DNA of 64,000 nt from Aquarana catesbeiana (taxonomy: Eukaryota > Chordata > Amphibia > Anura > Ranidae): positions 208,175,942 through 208,239,941 of the forward strand of contig NC_133334.1 in NCBI RefSeq assembly GCF_042186555.1, given 5' to 3'. Below, in pieces: positions 34,801-44,947 of the stretch. Made by a program: the position numbers and the translations under genes. Within the stretch, counting starts at the first letter, position 1. The number at the start of each line of letters is the position of its first letter. The notes under the pieces are model-generated. The model worked only from the letters and a program-made list of their open reading frames with translations, was not told the DNA's origin and did not search any database.

Positions 34801-34955
34801 CTTAATAGTGGGATGAGTTTTAGTAGTATCCGTACTTCGCTCTCCCGGAATGCTTCCAGCAGAACGTCCTTCGCACTTATAGCGAAACCGCATACCTCGC
34901 TGTTTTGGCTGTTCAATGATCTCCACATAAGGCACAGAAGGCGGCATACTTGTAC
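34801..34955 (-). CDS. RELA: RELA (NF-kB p65) exon, start of Rel homology domain
   Basis: This 155 bp exon lies between TTCCAAACAG and AAG followed by GTATAC. It starts with two bases completing a split codon and ends in phase 0, matching the start of exon 13784-13932. It encodes GTSMPPSVPYVEIIEQPKQ, then RGMRFRYKCEGRSAGSIPGE, then RSTDTTKTHPTIK. The RFRYKCEGR stretch is the DNA-recognition loop, with Arg, Tyr, Cys and Glu residues that contact kappa-B DNA; the Cys is the redox-sensitive one. PYVEIIEQPKQ, GERSTDTT and THPTIK match p65 rather than c-Rel (which has IEIFEQ and NNRTYPSIQ). The next intron is about 20.9 kb and full of mobile elements. No damage is seen. Confidence 0.96.
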
Positions 34956-35602
34956 CTGTTTGGAAAAATAAGAGAATAGGAAGAGTAAACACAAAAAGAA
35001 CAAACCCCTGGAAAAAAAAAAAAAAAAAAAAGGCAGAAAAAAGGTAATACAGAATAACAGGTTTTTGAGGGTAGACTTTGGCAAGACAACACATAAAAAA
35101 GGAAAAAAAAAAAATGTGAATTTAACTTACAAAATGAGAAACCTGAAAACAAACATTGGCAATGTAAGAATTAAGCGAAGGACATGAGGTAGCCTACTGA
35201 GACCTGCTTTGCACAATGACAATGATTTGAATGGCTGAAAAGCAGATCTTGGGTTCCTCTATTCTGTGTTAGGTATGTTATGGTCAACTTCTACTCGCAA
35301 GAGAAGTGTACAGGATGTCAAGTCCTACTACCCAGCTATGTGCAATGATTAAATATCTGACAGGTAGGACTGAGTAAATGGGAGCGCTGGGATAAGCTAG
35401 TACTGTTATATTCAACTGCCACTAATACTAGAGCCAATGGTTAGGACAGAGAGTGAAGAAGGAACTATATATGCTACGTTGGACAGCAAGAGGTAAATCA
35501 GAAACAATACATTACGCACAAAGTATGACAAGGGTGTATGCGGACTCAAGTTTTAGAAAGAAGGAATGAACTTCGGTCTATAAATAAAGTCAGTTTAACC
35601 AC
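34956..35602. other. RELA intron, no repeat recognised
   Basis: The polypyrimidine tract and acceptor of the downstream exon are at 34956-34980. Two poly-A stretches lie at 35011-35030 and 35100-35114. The rest looks unique. Confidence 0.5.
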
Positions 35603-36063
35603 TTAAATGGGTTGTAAAGGTTCATATTTTTTTATAAAAAACAAACATGTGCAGTTGGTTTTGCACAGAGTGGCCCAGATCCTCCTCTTCTGGTGTCCCT
35701 CAGCAGCGCTCCTAGCTCCTCCTCTTCTTGAGTGCCCCATTGGAGAAGCACTCTCCCTCGGGACACCCATGCAGGTGCGCTCCTGTGTCCTGCTGCTGCG
35801 TCTATTGACACAAACAGCAGGACACGGCCCCGCCCCCGGCATTGGATTTGATTGACAGCAGCAGGAGCAAATGGCTGCACTGGTATCAATCTAGCCAATC
35901 AGAACACAAGACACCGGCTAGAGCTGGCGTCCCCGGTGTGAGAAAGAGGGTTCAGTCAAGTAAAAATAACGGGGGCACTGGGGGCTGCACTGCAAGAGGT
36001 TTTGCACCTCAATGCATAGAATGCATTGAGAAGAAAAACAACAAGGGTTTACAACCCCTTTAA
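35603..36063. mobile_element. TTAA-flanked miniature element, 461 bp
   Basis: Starts TTAAATGGGTTGTAAAGG and ends GGGTTTACAACCCCTTTAA. The inverted termini resemble those of the 39931-39965 palindrome. The interior is GC-rich and non-coding. Confidence 0.8.
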
Positions 36064-36413
36064 AGAGTAAGCCTTTTTCTGACACTTGTTACAAGTTAAA
36101 AATTTGTATTTTTTTGCTAGAATTTTACTTAGAACCCCAAACATGATTTTTTTTTTAGCAGAGACCCTAGAGAATAAAATGGCGGTTGTTGCAATATATT
36201 ATGTCACACTGTATTTGCACAGCAGTCTTTCAAATGCAATTTTTTGGGAAAAAATACACATTAATGAATTTAAAAAAAAAAAAAAAACTAAAACACAGTA
36301 AAGTTGACCAAATTTTTTTGTATAAATGTAAAAGATGTTACGCCGCGAGAATCGTGATCTTTATTCTAAGCAAAAAAATTGTGATTCTCATTTTAGCCAG
36401 AATCGTGCAGCTT
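36064..36413. mobile_element. Family B module joined to an hAT end
   Basis: GCTAGAATTTTACTTAGAAC to CAGCAGTCTTTCAAATGC matches the interior of 26613-27690. The segment then joins CGCCGCGAGAATCGTG...CAGAATCGTGCAGCTTTA, the inverted tip of the 21633-23189 family. Confidence 0.65.
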
Positions 36414-36446
36414 TAGTGTCCATATAGCTGCCATTGTGCCCATATA

Positions 36447-36608
36447 CAGCCCTAGCCAAAAGTTTTGAGAATGACAATATTACATTTTCACAAAGTTTGC
36501 TGCCTCAGTTTTTATGATGGCAATTTGCATATACTCCAGAATGTTCTGAAGAGTGATCATATGAATTGCAATTAATTGCAAAGTCCCTCTTTGCCATGAA
36601 AAATAAAC
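36447..36608 (+). mobile_element. Left terminus of another Tc1-type element
   Basis: After TA at 36445-36446, CAGCCCTAGCCAAAAGTTTTG begins a sequence I recognise as the terminal repeat and 5' leader of a widespread vertebrate Tc1 family, on to TTGCAAAGTCCCTCTTTGCC. It is cut by the TTAA element at 36609 and no transposase follows. Confidence 0.65.
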
Positions 36609-37191
36609 TTAAAGCGGATCTCCACCCAAAAATTGGACTTCTGCGTCAAGTACTGGTGACCCCCTGACATGCCACATTTGGCATGTCATTTTTTGCTGAT
36701 GTCAGCCAGGAAGTCACGTGACCGCTGTGCTGCCCACTCGGCTCCTGCCGCTGTAGCTCATAGATGGGGTGGAGAATGGCTAGGAGTTACGTGACCGCTC
36801 TGAAGAGATCTGAAAAAATGGTATTTAGAAGTACAGTTTTCCACATAAACATACACCTAGTGTTATACCTGGATACAAGAGAGGGGCTGGCAGTATGTTT
36901 TTTAAAGTTTAAATGCCTACTACTAATAGATGCAGGAGAGGAGAGGCTCTAACACACATACAGAGCTGACAGGCAGGGAGGGGGGAGAAAGAGAGGACAC
37001 AGGAGACAGAGAGGGGGTGCGGATGACGGAGGCACATAAACTGACCATGGTGTCAGGGCTCAGCAGCCATGATAAACCGTGGTCAGTTTACAGAGAGAAG
37101 GACATAGCCAGGCAGGATCAGCCAGGTATTTCAGGTGTTACAGGGGGCCAAATGACACAGCACAAGCACTGTACTGTATAACACGCTTTAA
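36609..37191. mobile_element. TTAA-flanked miniature element, 583 bp
   Basis: Starts TTAAAGCGGATCTCCACCC and ends ACACGCTTTAA. The terminal match is short (TTAAAGCG/CGCTTTAA) but sits exactly at TTAA on both sides. Non-coding. Confidence 0.65.
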
Positions 37192-38386
37192 AAAAAGGAG
37201 CAGGATCAGTTTTTTATTTTTTGGGGTTAAAAACTAATGCAGAATCCAGTGCCTGAAGGTCACTTCCAGGCAAGCCCCCACAACACCCAGTTCAGCGGGT
37301 CAAGGTAATGCACCCTAGGCTGAGATAAGACCAATCCAGATAGATGCTTAGTAGAAACTAGCTTAAGCAGTGATGTAGTGAAGAATCTTGACTGAAAAAA
37401 AACAAAACAAAAAAAAAAAAAAAAAACAAAACAAACACACACACTTGTAAATCATGGTTAGACTTTTTTTTCCCCCAGCAGAGCTGAAGAGTCCACACTT
37501 CTTGCCATTCTCTTGCTAGTATCAAGAGGCATTCTTCTGTAAGTTTTCTGGCAGTACAACCTGACAGCATATAGCTTTCCTGTAATATTTTACCTTACAT
37601 CCTGGCTTCTGCTCACAATGCAGGACTGAGTGACCTGATGGACCTTCTGAAAAGATCCTGAAAACACAGAGGACCACAAATCTCATGGAGAAGGCACTCC
37701 AGCACTGCGCAGGAGTATCTTTGAAATTTGGAATTCTCACCAATACCAATCTCGCTGGAATGCCCATGAGGTCGCTCTCGTACACAAGGAAAGAGGCCAA
37801 CGGTATATATTTTTTTTAATACATACATGCAATTTGATGGACAACAAAGACGCATACAGTACACTGTTTTTCAGTAAAAGATCTTTAAGTTCATGTGAAT
37901 AAACTCCTCTAATTTGGCAATTTTGGTTAAATAGGCCATTTAAGGTGAAGAAGAAGAAGAAAATGAAAAAAAAAAAAAAGTTGATCCTGCCAGACATTTT
38001 GTGAGCAAATAACCTCCAGCGTTCTGCCTGCAGAATTTGTAGACGTTACATTGTGCCCAGCTATCTATGTTGACTACAAACCACACAAAGTTATAGATCA
38101 GAGAATGGGGGGGGGGGCTGTTCTAGTCATGTCTTAAGGTAGAAATGCTGCTCCTCTACAGAAACCATATAGTGAATGTTATTACTCTAGGGCAGGAAGT
38201 GCATTATAGGCAAAATGAGCAGGTAGGCAATAAAAAGGAAAGTGCTAAAAAAAAAAAAACCTAATGAAGCTACCACATCAAAAGACTGCCAAGCTGCAAT
38301 GCATTACATTTCTGTTCTTGGGTTAAGATATGCTTTATGCAAAACATACACAGAATAAACAGATATGAGAGCAAATATCCTCTTAC
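37192..38386. other. RELA intron, no repeat family recognised
   Basis: Contains poly-A tracts at 37397-37426 and 37965-37979. It ends at the donor site of the 42 bp exon. Confidence 0.45.
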
Positions 38387-38428
38387 CTGATACAATCCAT
38401 TCTTTTGACATCAATGAATGTAGTAAAT
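38387..38428 (-). CDS. RELA: Probable RELA 5'-proximal coding exon (42 bp)
   Basis: A 42 bp segment lies between an acceptor after AATCTTTTACAG and a donor TCAG followed by GTAAGA. Read to join the next exon (one base left over, completed by GT to give Gly), it encodes LLHSLMSKEWIVS with two leading bases of a preceding codon. RELA proteins have a short acidic/hydrophobic lead (human MDELFPLIF) before PYVEIIEQP, so length, position, orientation and phase all fit, but the residues are not conserved. The Met in this exon could itself be a start. The exon with the canonical start was not recognised upstream. Phase and splice sites are seen; assignment to RELA is inference. Confidence 0.62.
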
Positions 38429-38965
38429 CTGTAAAAGATTAAAAAAAATGAATTAAATAAAAGTAAAAAGGACATATTGCTCATAGGATATGATAATAGC
38501 AGGAACTAAAAACTAAATATAACATTTCTTTGCAGGAGTTTGGTGTACTGTACAATATTTTTACCATGGTCGGCTGTCCCTCCTCAAGTCCAATGCAGGG
38601 ATTTGCATTCATCTTTATGACATGGGGAAGACACAGTGGGGACCAGTCTAGTAGCATGGAGGATTGGGTAAGCAAATCTTCTTTTCTATACCCCCTAGAC
38701 TTAAACAAGAAGTCATCCTTTGCAGTGCAGGCGCAGCCCCACCACCAACGGGAAATTTCCTAGTCTCCTGGAGTTCTACTTTAGGGTGTATTCACACGCC
38801 ACTGTACATTGTTTTTCTTTCATTAGGTGATCCTCCATTTCGCAAAATCTGACAGTGCCAACTAATATTAGTAAATATGTTCTTTGTAACAGGAATGCTG
38901 CCAATGTCAAATAAAAATCCAGGACTCCCTGCTCTCTAAAGTGAGAAGGCTGTCTGTTGCCATTC
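38429..38965. other. RELA intron, nothing recognised
   Basis: No exon with an initiating Met and compatible phase was found. No repeat ends seen. Confidence 0.4.
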
Positions 38966-39535
38966 CTTTGTCAAAGCAGAGTTCCACCCAAAAATGGAAA
39001 TCCCGCTATGCGGATCCCCCCCCCCCCCCCCCGGTGTCATATTTGGCACCTTTCAGGGGGGGGGGGGGGGGAGCAGATACCCGTCTAATACAGGTACTTG
39101 CTCCGACTTCCAGTGAAAGATCTTTCGCCGCAGCATCCGCAGTGATCTACACCATGTCCGGCCCCTACTCCGCCCCCCCCCCCCCCCCCCGCTGTCTTCT
39201 GGGGGAGACACAGGTCCCAGGAGACAGAAGGGACCACTCGGAACGTGCAGCAAATCTCGCACATGCGCAGTAGGGAACCAGTCTGTGAAGCTGCAAGGCT
39301 TCACTTCCTGAATCCCTTACTTAAGATGCCGGCGCCTCCACCCAGAGCCGAGGGACGGGTCAGCTTCGGCTGAGGACATTGTGGGTGCCCTGGACAGGCA
39401 AGTGTCCCAGAAAGATGCAGGACCATTCAGAAAGCGCAGTGGAAACCAAAAACATGACGTCTAGACCCAAAGAAAACCGAAGAGAAAGCTCGGGTGAGGA
39501 CAGTGCTGAATCCCTGGACAGCAAGGGTCCTATTG

Positions 39536-39965
39536 TTAAAGAGGAAGTAAAGCCTCTAAAAAAAAAAAAAAAAAAAAAAAAAACACACCCTGCAAGGCAA
39601 AGGCATAATGAGCTAGCATGCATGGCATACTTGCTCATTATGAATTACTTACCTGAGAGATTGAAGCCCCGGCATCGGCTCTCGTTTGCCTCCTTTGACG
39701 CCGCCATCTATCCCGGATGCGATGGAGTGACATCGTCGCGGCTCCGGCCAGTCACAGCACCGGAGCCGCGACGATGTCACTTCATTGCATGCGCGCTGGT
39801 GCCGCCACTAACGGCATGATCGCCGTTAGAAACGGCACGCTCAGTGCGCCTGCACCCAATGTCTACGGCGCAGGTTTGGGAGATATTTCTTGCACCTACA
39901 GGTAAGCCTTAATCTAGGCTTACCTGTAGGTTAAAGTGGTTGTAATGGGTTTACAACCACTTTAA
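39536..39965. mobile_element. TTAA-flanked miniature element, 430 bp
   Basis: Starts TTAAAGAGGAAGTAAAGCC and ends GGTTTACAACCACTTTAA. The last 35 bp (39931-39965) are a near-perfect hairpin of the terminus itself, suggesting a partial inverted duplication of the end. A second hairpin (CCTACAGGTAAGCCTTA / TAGGCTTACCTGTAGG) precedes it at 39895-39930. Confidence 0.75.
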
Positions 39966-39998
39966 AAATCAGCAGCTACAGTATTTGTTGCTGCTGAC

Positions 39999-40009
39999 TA
40001 GGGCTGGGG

Positions 40010-40040
<31 letters not shown>

Positions 40041-40465
40041 GATTTTAATCTTGAATCCAGTTGAGAGATCAAATCGATTCAAAATTTAAACAAATCGATT
40101 TTTTTAGATTTTTTTTTTTTCACCGCGCCGGTCCTTAGGCGCTGCGGGCATGATGTTTTAGGCGAGGCCGCGGCTTCGGCCTAGTCCACGGCTTCGGCTG
40201 GACGCCGCGGACTAGGCCGAAGCCGCGGCCTCGCCTAAAAACTCACGCCCGCAGCGCCTCAAGCTGCAGGCAAGGAGTTTTTAGGTGAGGCCGCGGCTTC
40301 GGCCTAGTCTGCGAGGCCGGACGCCGGGGACTAGGCCAAAGCCGCGGCCTCGCCTAAAAGAGAAAAGAAAAAAGGACCCTCGATTCGAATCGCGAATCGA
40401 GTTTTTTTTTTTTTTTTTTAAGAGAATCGAAGATTTTTTCTTTTTAAGAAAATCTCCCAGCCCTA
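39999..40465. mobile_element. hAT-type miniature element, 467 bp
   Basis: Ends TAGGGCTGGG and CCCAGCCCTA, with 8 bp CTGCTGAC identical at 39991-39998 and 40466-40473. The flanks hold ATCGATT-type sequences. The core (40150-40360) is a GC-rich block with the AGGCGAGGCCGCGGCTTCGG unit in alternating orientation at least four times. Non-coding. Confidence 0.92.
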
Positions 40466-40631
40466 CTGCTGACTTAATCTTTTATTTTCAGGGTGAAGAA
40501 CTAGTTTAATCTGTCAGGATGTCAGACATCTGATAATTTGCATATCAACTCTTCTAGTCAGGAAACGAAAAAAAAAAAAAAAGAAAGAAAAAACACATTA
40601 CTTTAAAATCTTGTACCCCAATCAAGATATA

Positions 40632-41121
40632 CAGTGGAACCTTGGTTTTCGAGTAACGCGGATAACGAGCATTTCGCAAACTGAGCACTGTATTTCTAAA
40701 ATTCCTAACTCAGTTTGGTAGTTTTGTCTCGCAAAACGAGCAGGATTCAGGCCAAAAGTGGTGTGCAGTACCGCTTTTGGCCTGAGGTGGAGGGTGCCGG
40801 AGCCAAGCAGAGCCGAAAGTCACCGATCGGCGCCATTCGGAAGTGCACGGAAAGGCCAGAGGACAGTTCGACTGACCTCGGAAAGGCTCGTGAATGGAGT
40901 CTTTCCAAGGTTTCCCAAAGTGTCCCTCGGGCCTTTTCTGAGGCTCTCCGACGCCCCCCGCCTCTGGCCGCATGCGGTATTGCATCCCATTGAAGTCAAT
41001 GCGGAAAAAATTATTTTCGTTTCCATTGACTTCAATGGGAAAACTCGCTTTGATATGCAAGTACATTGGATTACGAGCATACTCGTAGAACGGATTATGC
41101 TCGTAATCACAGGTTCCACTG
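40632..41121. mobile_element. Mariner/Tc1-type miniature element, 490 bp
   Basis: Inverted ends CAGTGGAACCTTGGTTTTCG and CAGTGGAACCTGTGATTACG (right end reversed), with TA on both sides (40630-40631, 41122-41123). The interior has a further inverted pair (CATTGACTTCAATGGGA region). TA target use places it with the Tc1/mariner superfamily. Non-coding. Confidence 0.85.
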
Positions 41122-41339
41122 TAAAATAATTATTAAGACTGGAGATCTTTTTTAAACATAAAGCTGTGGCTTATTTAAACAAAGCGCATCATCCAGTAGC
41201 CGAAACCCGTCATGTAGCACCCAGGTTTAACACCACAGTCACACTTTTACATTTAGGACTATCCTCATTAGCCATAGGTTCATTTAAAGTGTAATGTATT
41301 CACTGCCTTGTTATTCTCTCTCTCTCTCTAGCCCCAGAA
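41122..41339. other. Short intronic stretch
   Basis: Nothing seen apart from a (TC)n run at 41316-41330. Confidence 0.4.
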
Positions 41340-41475
41340 AGATTTGCCCCCTTAATGACCAGGCAGTTTTTTGCAATAGGGCACTGCGTCACTTTAACTG
41401 ACAATTGCGTGGTCGTGCGACGCTGTACCCAAACAAAATTGACTTTTTTTCCCCCTTTCTATTGGTAGTATTTAA

Positions 41476-41510
<35 letters not shown>

Positions 41511-42000
41511 GTGGGGGGTTGCTTGGTTTATGCAAAACTTATCGAGTCTACAGACTATGGGATAGATTTAGGGAATTTATCGTTTTTTACTGGCGATGGT
41601 GGCAATCTGCGTTTTTTAGCAAGACTGCGACATTGCGGTGGACAAATCTGACCCCAAATGACACTTTTTGGGGACCAGTGACATTATTGATCAGTGTATT
41701 TTAGCACTGATCAATGTAAAAATGACACTGGCAGGGAAGGGGTTAACAGTAGGGGATGATCAAGGGGTTAATTGTGTTCCCTGGGTGTGTTCTAACTCTG
41801 GGTGGGGTGGGATGGGCTGGCAGGGACATGACAGAGATCACTGGGAACAGTAGATCTGTCAGAATGGGGCTCCGCCTTGTTTACAAAAGGCAGATCCCCA
41901 TTCTGCCTCTGTACTAGGCGATCGCGGGTAACCGGCGGATATCAAGTCCACTTGACCCTGTGTGCCAACTATCGTGCGAGCCGTCGTACAGCTACGGCGA
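41340..42000. mobile_element. TTAA family C, partial copy
   Basis: TTAATGACCAGGCAGTTTTT, CACTGCGTCACTTTAACTG, GACTGCGACATTGCGGTGGA, TGACACTGGCAGGGAAGGGG and ACAAAAGGCAGATCCCCATT follow the order seen in the complete copy 61423-62350. A (TG)n run at 41478-41508 lies inside. Confidence 0.75.
41478..41508. repeat. (TG)n microsatellite
   Basis: About fifteen TG repeats. Confidence 0.9.
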
Positions 42001-42118
42001 TTTGCACAGGAGAGCCAACCTGCTGCCATATGGGGGATGACCCTGGTTTGGGCGGGGGGGGGGGGGGGGGGGGTTGGGGGTAGGTATAAGCAAAAATATT
42101 TTTGGTGAAGTTGGGCTT

Positions 42119-42392
42119 TAGGCTGCATTTGCACGTGAGCATTTTCAGCTCGTAAAACGTCCGAAAAAATGCCCAACAAGCAAAATCCCATTCTTTTAAA
42201 TTGCCCCTGTTCATATCTGAGCATTCTGTAGCCTTGGGCAAAATGTCTGAAGCTCAAAAAAGTACATGAGCTTCTTTTTGAGCAGATTACAGGAGTTTTT
42301 CACATTGGTGACCTTTTGAACTGTGCAAAATCACAGAAAAAACGCACGACTTTCTGCCTGAAAACAAAATGCTCAGGTGTGAATGCAGCCTT
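42119..42392. mobile_element. Miniature element, 274 bp, inverted termini
   Basis: Left TAGGCTGCATTTGCACGTGA and right, reversed, TAAGGCTGCATTCACACCTG match over about 28 bp (GAGCATTTT follows both). Preceded by a G-run and followed by A-tracts. Class unknown. Confidence 0.75.
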
Positions 42393-42671
42393 ATGGGAAA
42401 AAAAAAAAAAAACAAACAAAAAAAAAAAAAAAAAAAACACACACCACAGCACTGCCTCAGGAGGAAACTACTGATCTTATGACTTTTTTTAAAATTATTT
42501 ATTTTTTTTTTTTTTTCCTATAAAAATAACAAAGCTTTACAAACATGTTCTACTTACCTTCTCTGTTGCAGTGGATTTGCACAGAGCAGCCCAGATCCTC
42601 CAAAATCAGGGGGAGAGAGGGGAGGGGAGGTGAGAGGAGGAAAATGTTTTTATTTAGGGTAAGGGTATTCT

Positions 42672-43075
42672 TTAACCACTTGACGACCGGCTCCTGTACA
42701 TATACGTCGGCAGTTTAAAGATGGATCTCGGTAACAGCAGCAGCAGCTGCTGCCACAACCGAGGTATCCATCTTTTCGGCCGGCGGTTCTGTTTACGATA
42801 ATGGTGGTCTCTGTGGCGGATTCGCCACGAGATCACCGTTATCGACTGCAGGAGAGGGGGGTCACCCCCTCTCCCGCGCCCTCCGCATCGGCAGAGGCGA
42901 TCGGGACCTGTCCGTGGCTGGGTATGGAGAGTGAGGGGAGGATGGTCCCCACCCACCCTTATACTATAGCAGGGCGGAAGCTATGTCAAAACATCACTCC
43001 CGCCCATACGTCTTAAAGGGCCATTTTTCTATTGTCATTTTTTCAAATGACAATTTTTTTTTTTTTTTTTTTTTT
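42672..43075. mobile_element. TTAA family B, inverted partial copy
   Basis: TTAACCACTTGACGACCGG is the terminus missing from 26613-27690. CATCTTTTCGGCCGGCGG, GCGGATTCGCCACGAGATCA and CTCCCGCGCCCTCCGC are reversed counterparts of that copy's GC-rich distal part. Confidence 0.7.
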
Positions 43076-43079
43076 TACA

Positions 43080-43256
43080 CTGCATTGAGCAGTGTATACA
43101 CCTTTCCTCCACCGCCCCTGCCAATTGAATTGAATGGGCAGCGCTGTCGAAGCACCCAAAAAGTAATTTGGCAGGGGAAGTTTTTTCAGGTGCTTTACAG
43201 GCACTATTTTTGGCCCAAAAGCACCTGAAAAACGCCTCAGTGTGAAAGGTGTCTTA
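43080..43256. mobile_element. TTCACACTGG-type miniature element, partial
   Basis: The right end CGCCTCAGTGTGAAAGGTGTCTTA and GGCCCAAAAGCACCTGAAAA match the family; the left end is lost in a T-tract. Quoted end spans 43233-43256. Confidence 0.6.
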
Positions 43257-43514
43257 CTGCAACATGACTCGTCAAAACCTGCAGTTCAAAGTCTTCTCTT
43301 TACAGCTGAGGGCTAGACTTGCTTACATTGACCACTGTCAAAAGGAGAATTTCACCTTTTCTAGCATGTTACACCCATATTCAGGGTATAACATGTTACT
43401 GTTGCAGCAGCGCTCCCCCCCCGATCGCCCGTTGTGACATCTGCACCCACATCATGCATTTACAGGTCCCTGTGAACCACACGTAGCAAAAGCCTTTGAG
43501 GCTTTCCGCTTATA
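43257..43514. other. Older repeat that hosts Tc1 copy 2
   Basis: GTTACACCCATATTCAGGGT and the following part resemble 62930-63010. After the Tc1 insertion, TTCTCAATGAACTACTAGG (50557 on) resembles TTCTCAATAAGCTTTGG at 63096. This suggests the same older repeat, split by Tc1 here. Confidence 0.5.
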
Positions 43515-44098
43515 CAGTTGTGCTCATAAGTTTACGTACACTGGCAGAATTTATGATTTCATGTCCATTTTTCAGAGAATATGAATGATAACACAAACTT
43601 TTCTTTCACTCATGGTTAGTGTTTGGCTGAAGCCATTTATTATCAAATCAACTGTGTTTACTCTTGTTAAATCATAATGGCAACAGAAACTACCCAAATG
43701 GCCCTGATCAAAAAAGTTTACATACCCTGGTGATTTCGGCCTGTTGACACAAAGGTGTCCTTTTATGAAACTGAGATCAGCGGCGATCCCGAGTCTCACC
43801 GCTGATCTCAGCTCATTACCAGTTTATGAAACTGAGATAATCAGTGGAGAACATGTTCTCCGCTGATTATCTCAGCAGAGTGAGAATTTGTAACTGACTT
43901 CACAGAAACGGCCAGTTTATGAAGGTGCGATCTCGGCACCTCACTTTCTGATTCACCATTTCAGAAGTGGAGAATCAGAGTGAGAAGCCTGAAACTGGCT
44001 GAGTAATCTGGAGAAAGCAAGAAGTCTTTTGACTTCTTTCACCAAACAGTCAGAGCACACCTTCCCCACCATTACACACCCCAAAACCAGCAGGATAG

Positions 44099-44099
<1 letters not shown>

Positions 44100-44158
<59 letters not shown>
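44100..44158. repeat. (TA)n microsatellite
   Basis: Uninterrupted TA dinucleotides directly left of the hAT-like element. Confidence 0.95.
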
Positions 44159-44164
<6 letters not shown>

Positions 44165-44383
44165 TAGGGGTGCGCATCTTCACTGGCCTCACGATTCGAT
44201 TACGATTATCAGGTCCACGATTCACGATGCATCACGATTACTCATCCAAAAAATTTAAGTAGTCAGAAGAACTCCATTTTTAAAATTGTATCTGTTCTTA
44301 AAAAAAAGACAACACTCCCTGCATGTAGCAAAGTGTAAACACAGCAGACAACTTAAAGAGGAGCTCCAGATTGCCCCCAAATT

Positions 44384-44939
44384 ACTACAGAAGATGGTCA
44401 GAGACTGCAGACATGATACAGGAGATGATCAGAGACTGCAGACATGATACAGGAGATGATCAGAGACTGCAGACATGATACAGGAGATGATCAGAGACTG
44501 CAGACATGATACAGGAGATGATCAGAGACTGCAGACATGATACAGGAGATGATCAGAGACTGCAGACATGATACAGGAGATGATCAGAGACTGCAGACAT
44601 AATACAGGAGATGATCAGAGACTGCAGACATACTACAGGAGATGATCAGAGACTGCAGACATACTACAGGAGATGGTCAGAGACTGCAGACATGATACAG
44701 GAGATGGTCAGAGACTGCAGACATGATACAGGAGATGGTCAGAGACTGCAGACATGATACAGGAGATGGTCAGAGACTGCAGACATGATACAGGAGATGG
44801 TCAGAGACTGCAGACATGATACAGGAGATGGTCAGAGACTGCAGACATGATACAGGAGATGGTCAGAGACTGCAGACATGATACAGGAGATGGTCAGAGA
44901 CTGCAGACATGGTACAGGAGATGATCAGAGACTGCAGAC
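44384..44939. repeat. 31 bp minisatellite, about 18 copies
   Basis: Unit begins ACATGATACAGGAGATGATC and ends AGAGACTGCAG. The first block of units mostly has GATGATC and the later block GATGGTC. No spacers and no coding frame. Confidence 0.95.
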
Positions 44940-44947
44940 CTGCTGAA

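Larger units (their letters stand above)
38966..40515. mobile_element. Composite repeat carrying two later insertions
   Basis: Starts GAGTTCCACCCAAAAATGGA at about 38980, with paired C- and G-runs (39007-39025, 39056-39071, 39174-39190) and GACATTGTGGGTGCCCTGGAC near 39376. After a TTAA element (39536-39965) it resumes with AGCAGCTACAGTATTTGTTG and is cut again by an hAT element (39999-40465). Outer edges are approximate. Confidence 0.6.

Noticed and set aside
34801..34955. Assignment to REL (c-Rel) or RELB instead of RELA
   Set aside because: The YVEIIEQPKQ and GERSTDTTKTHPTIK stretches fit p65; c-Rel has IEIFEQPRQ and NNRTYPSIQ at these places.
38950..39900. CpG-rich stretch as a RELA promoter and first exon
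   Set aside because: The GC-rich sequence belongs to repeats (a composite element and a TTAA element with hairpins), and no ATG exon with a compatible donor was found.
44384..44939. 31 bp direct repeats as a possible CRISPR-like array
   Set aside because: Units are head to tail with no spacers, in a vertebrate genome, inside a transposon. It is a minisatellite. The 26 bp (48690-48873), 46 bp (63790-64000) and 49 bp (58630-60560) arrays were rejected for the same reason.
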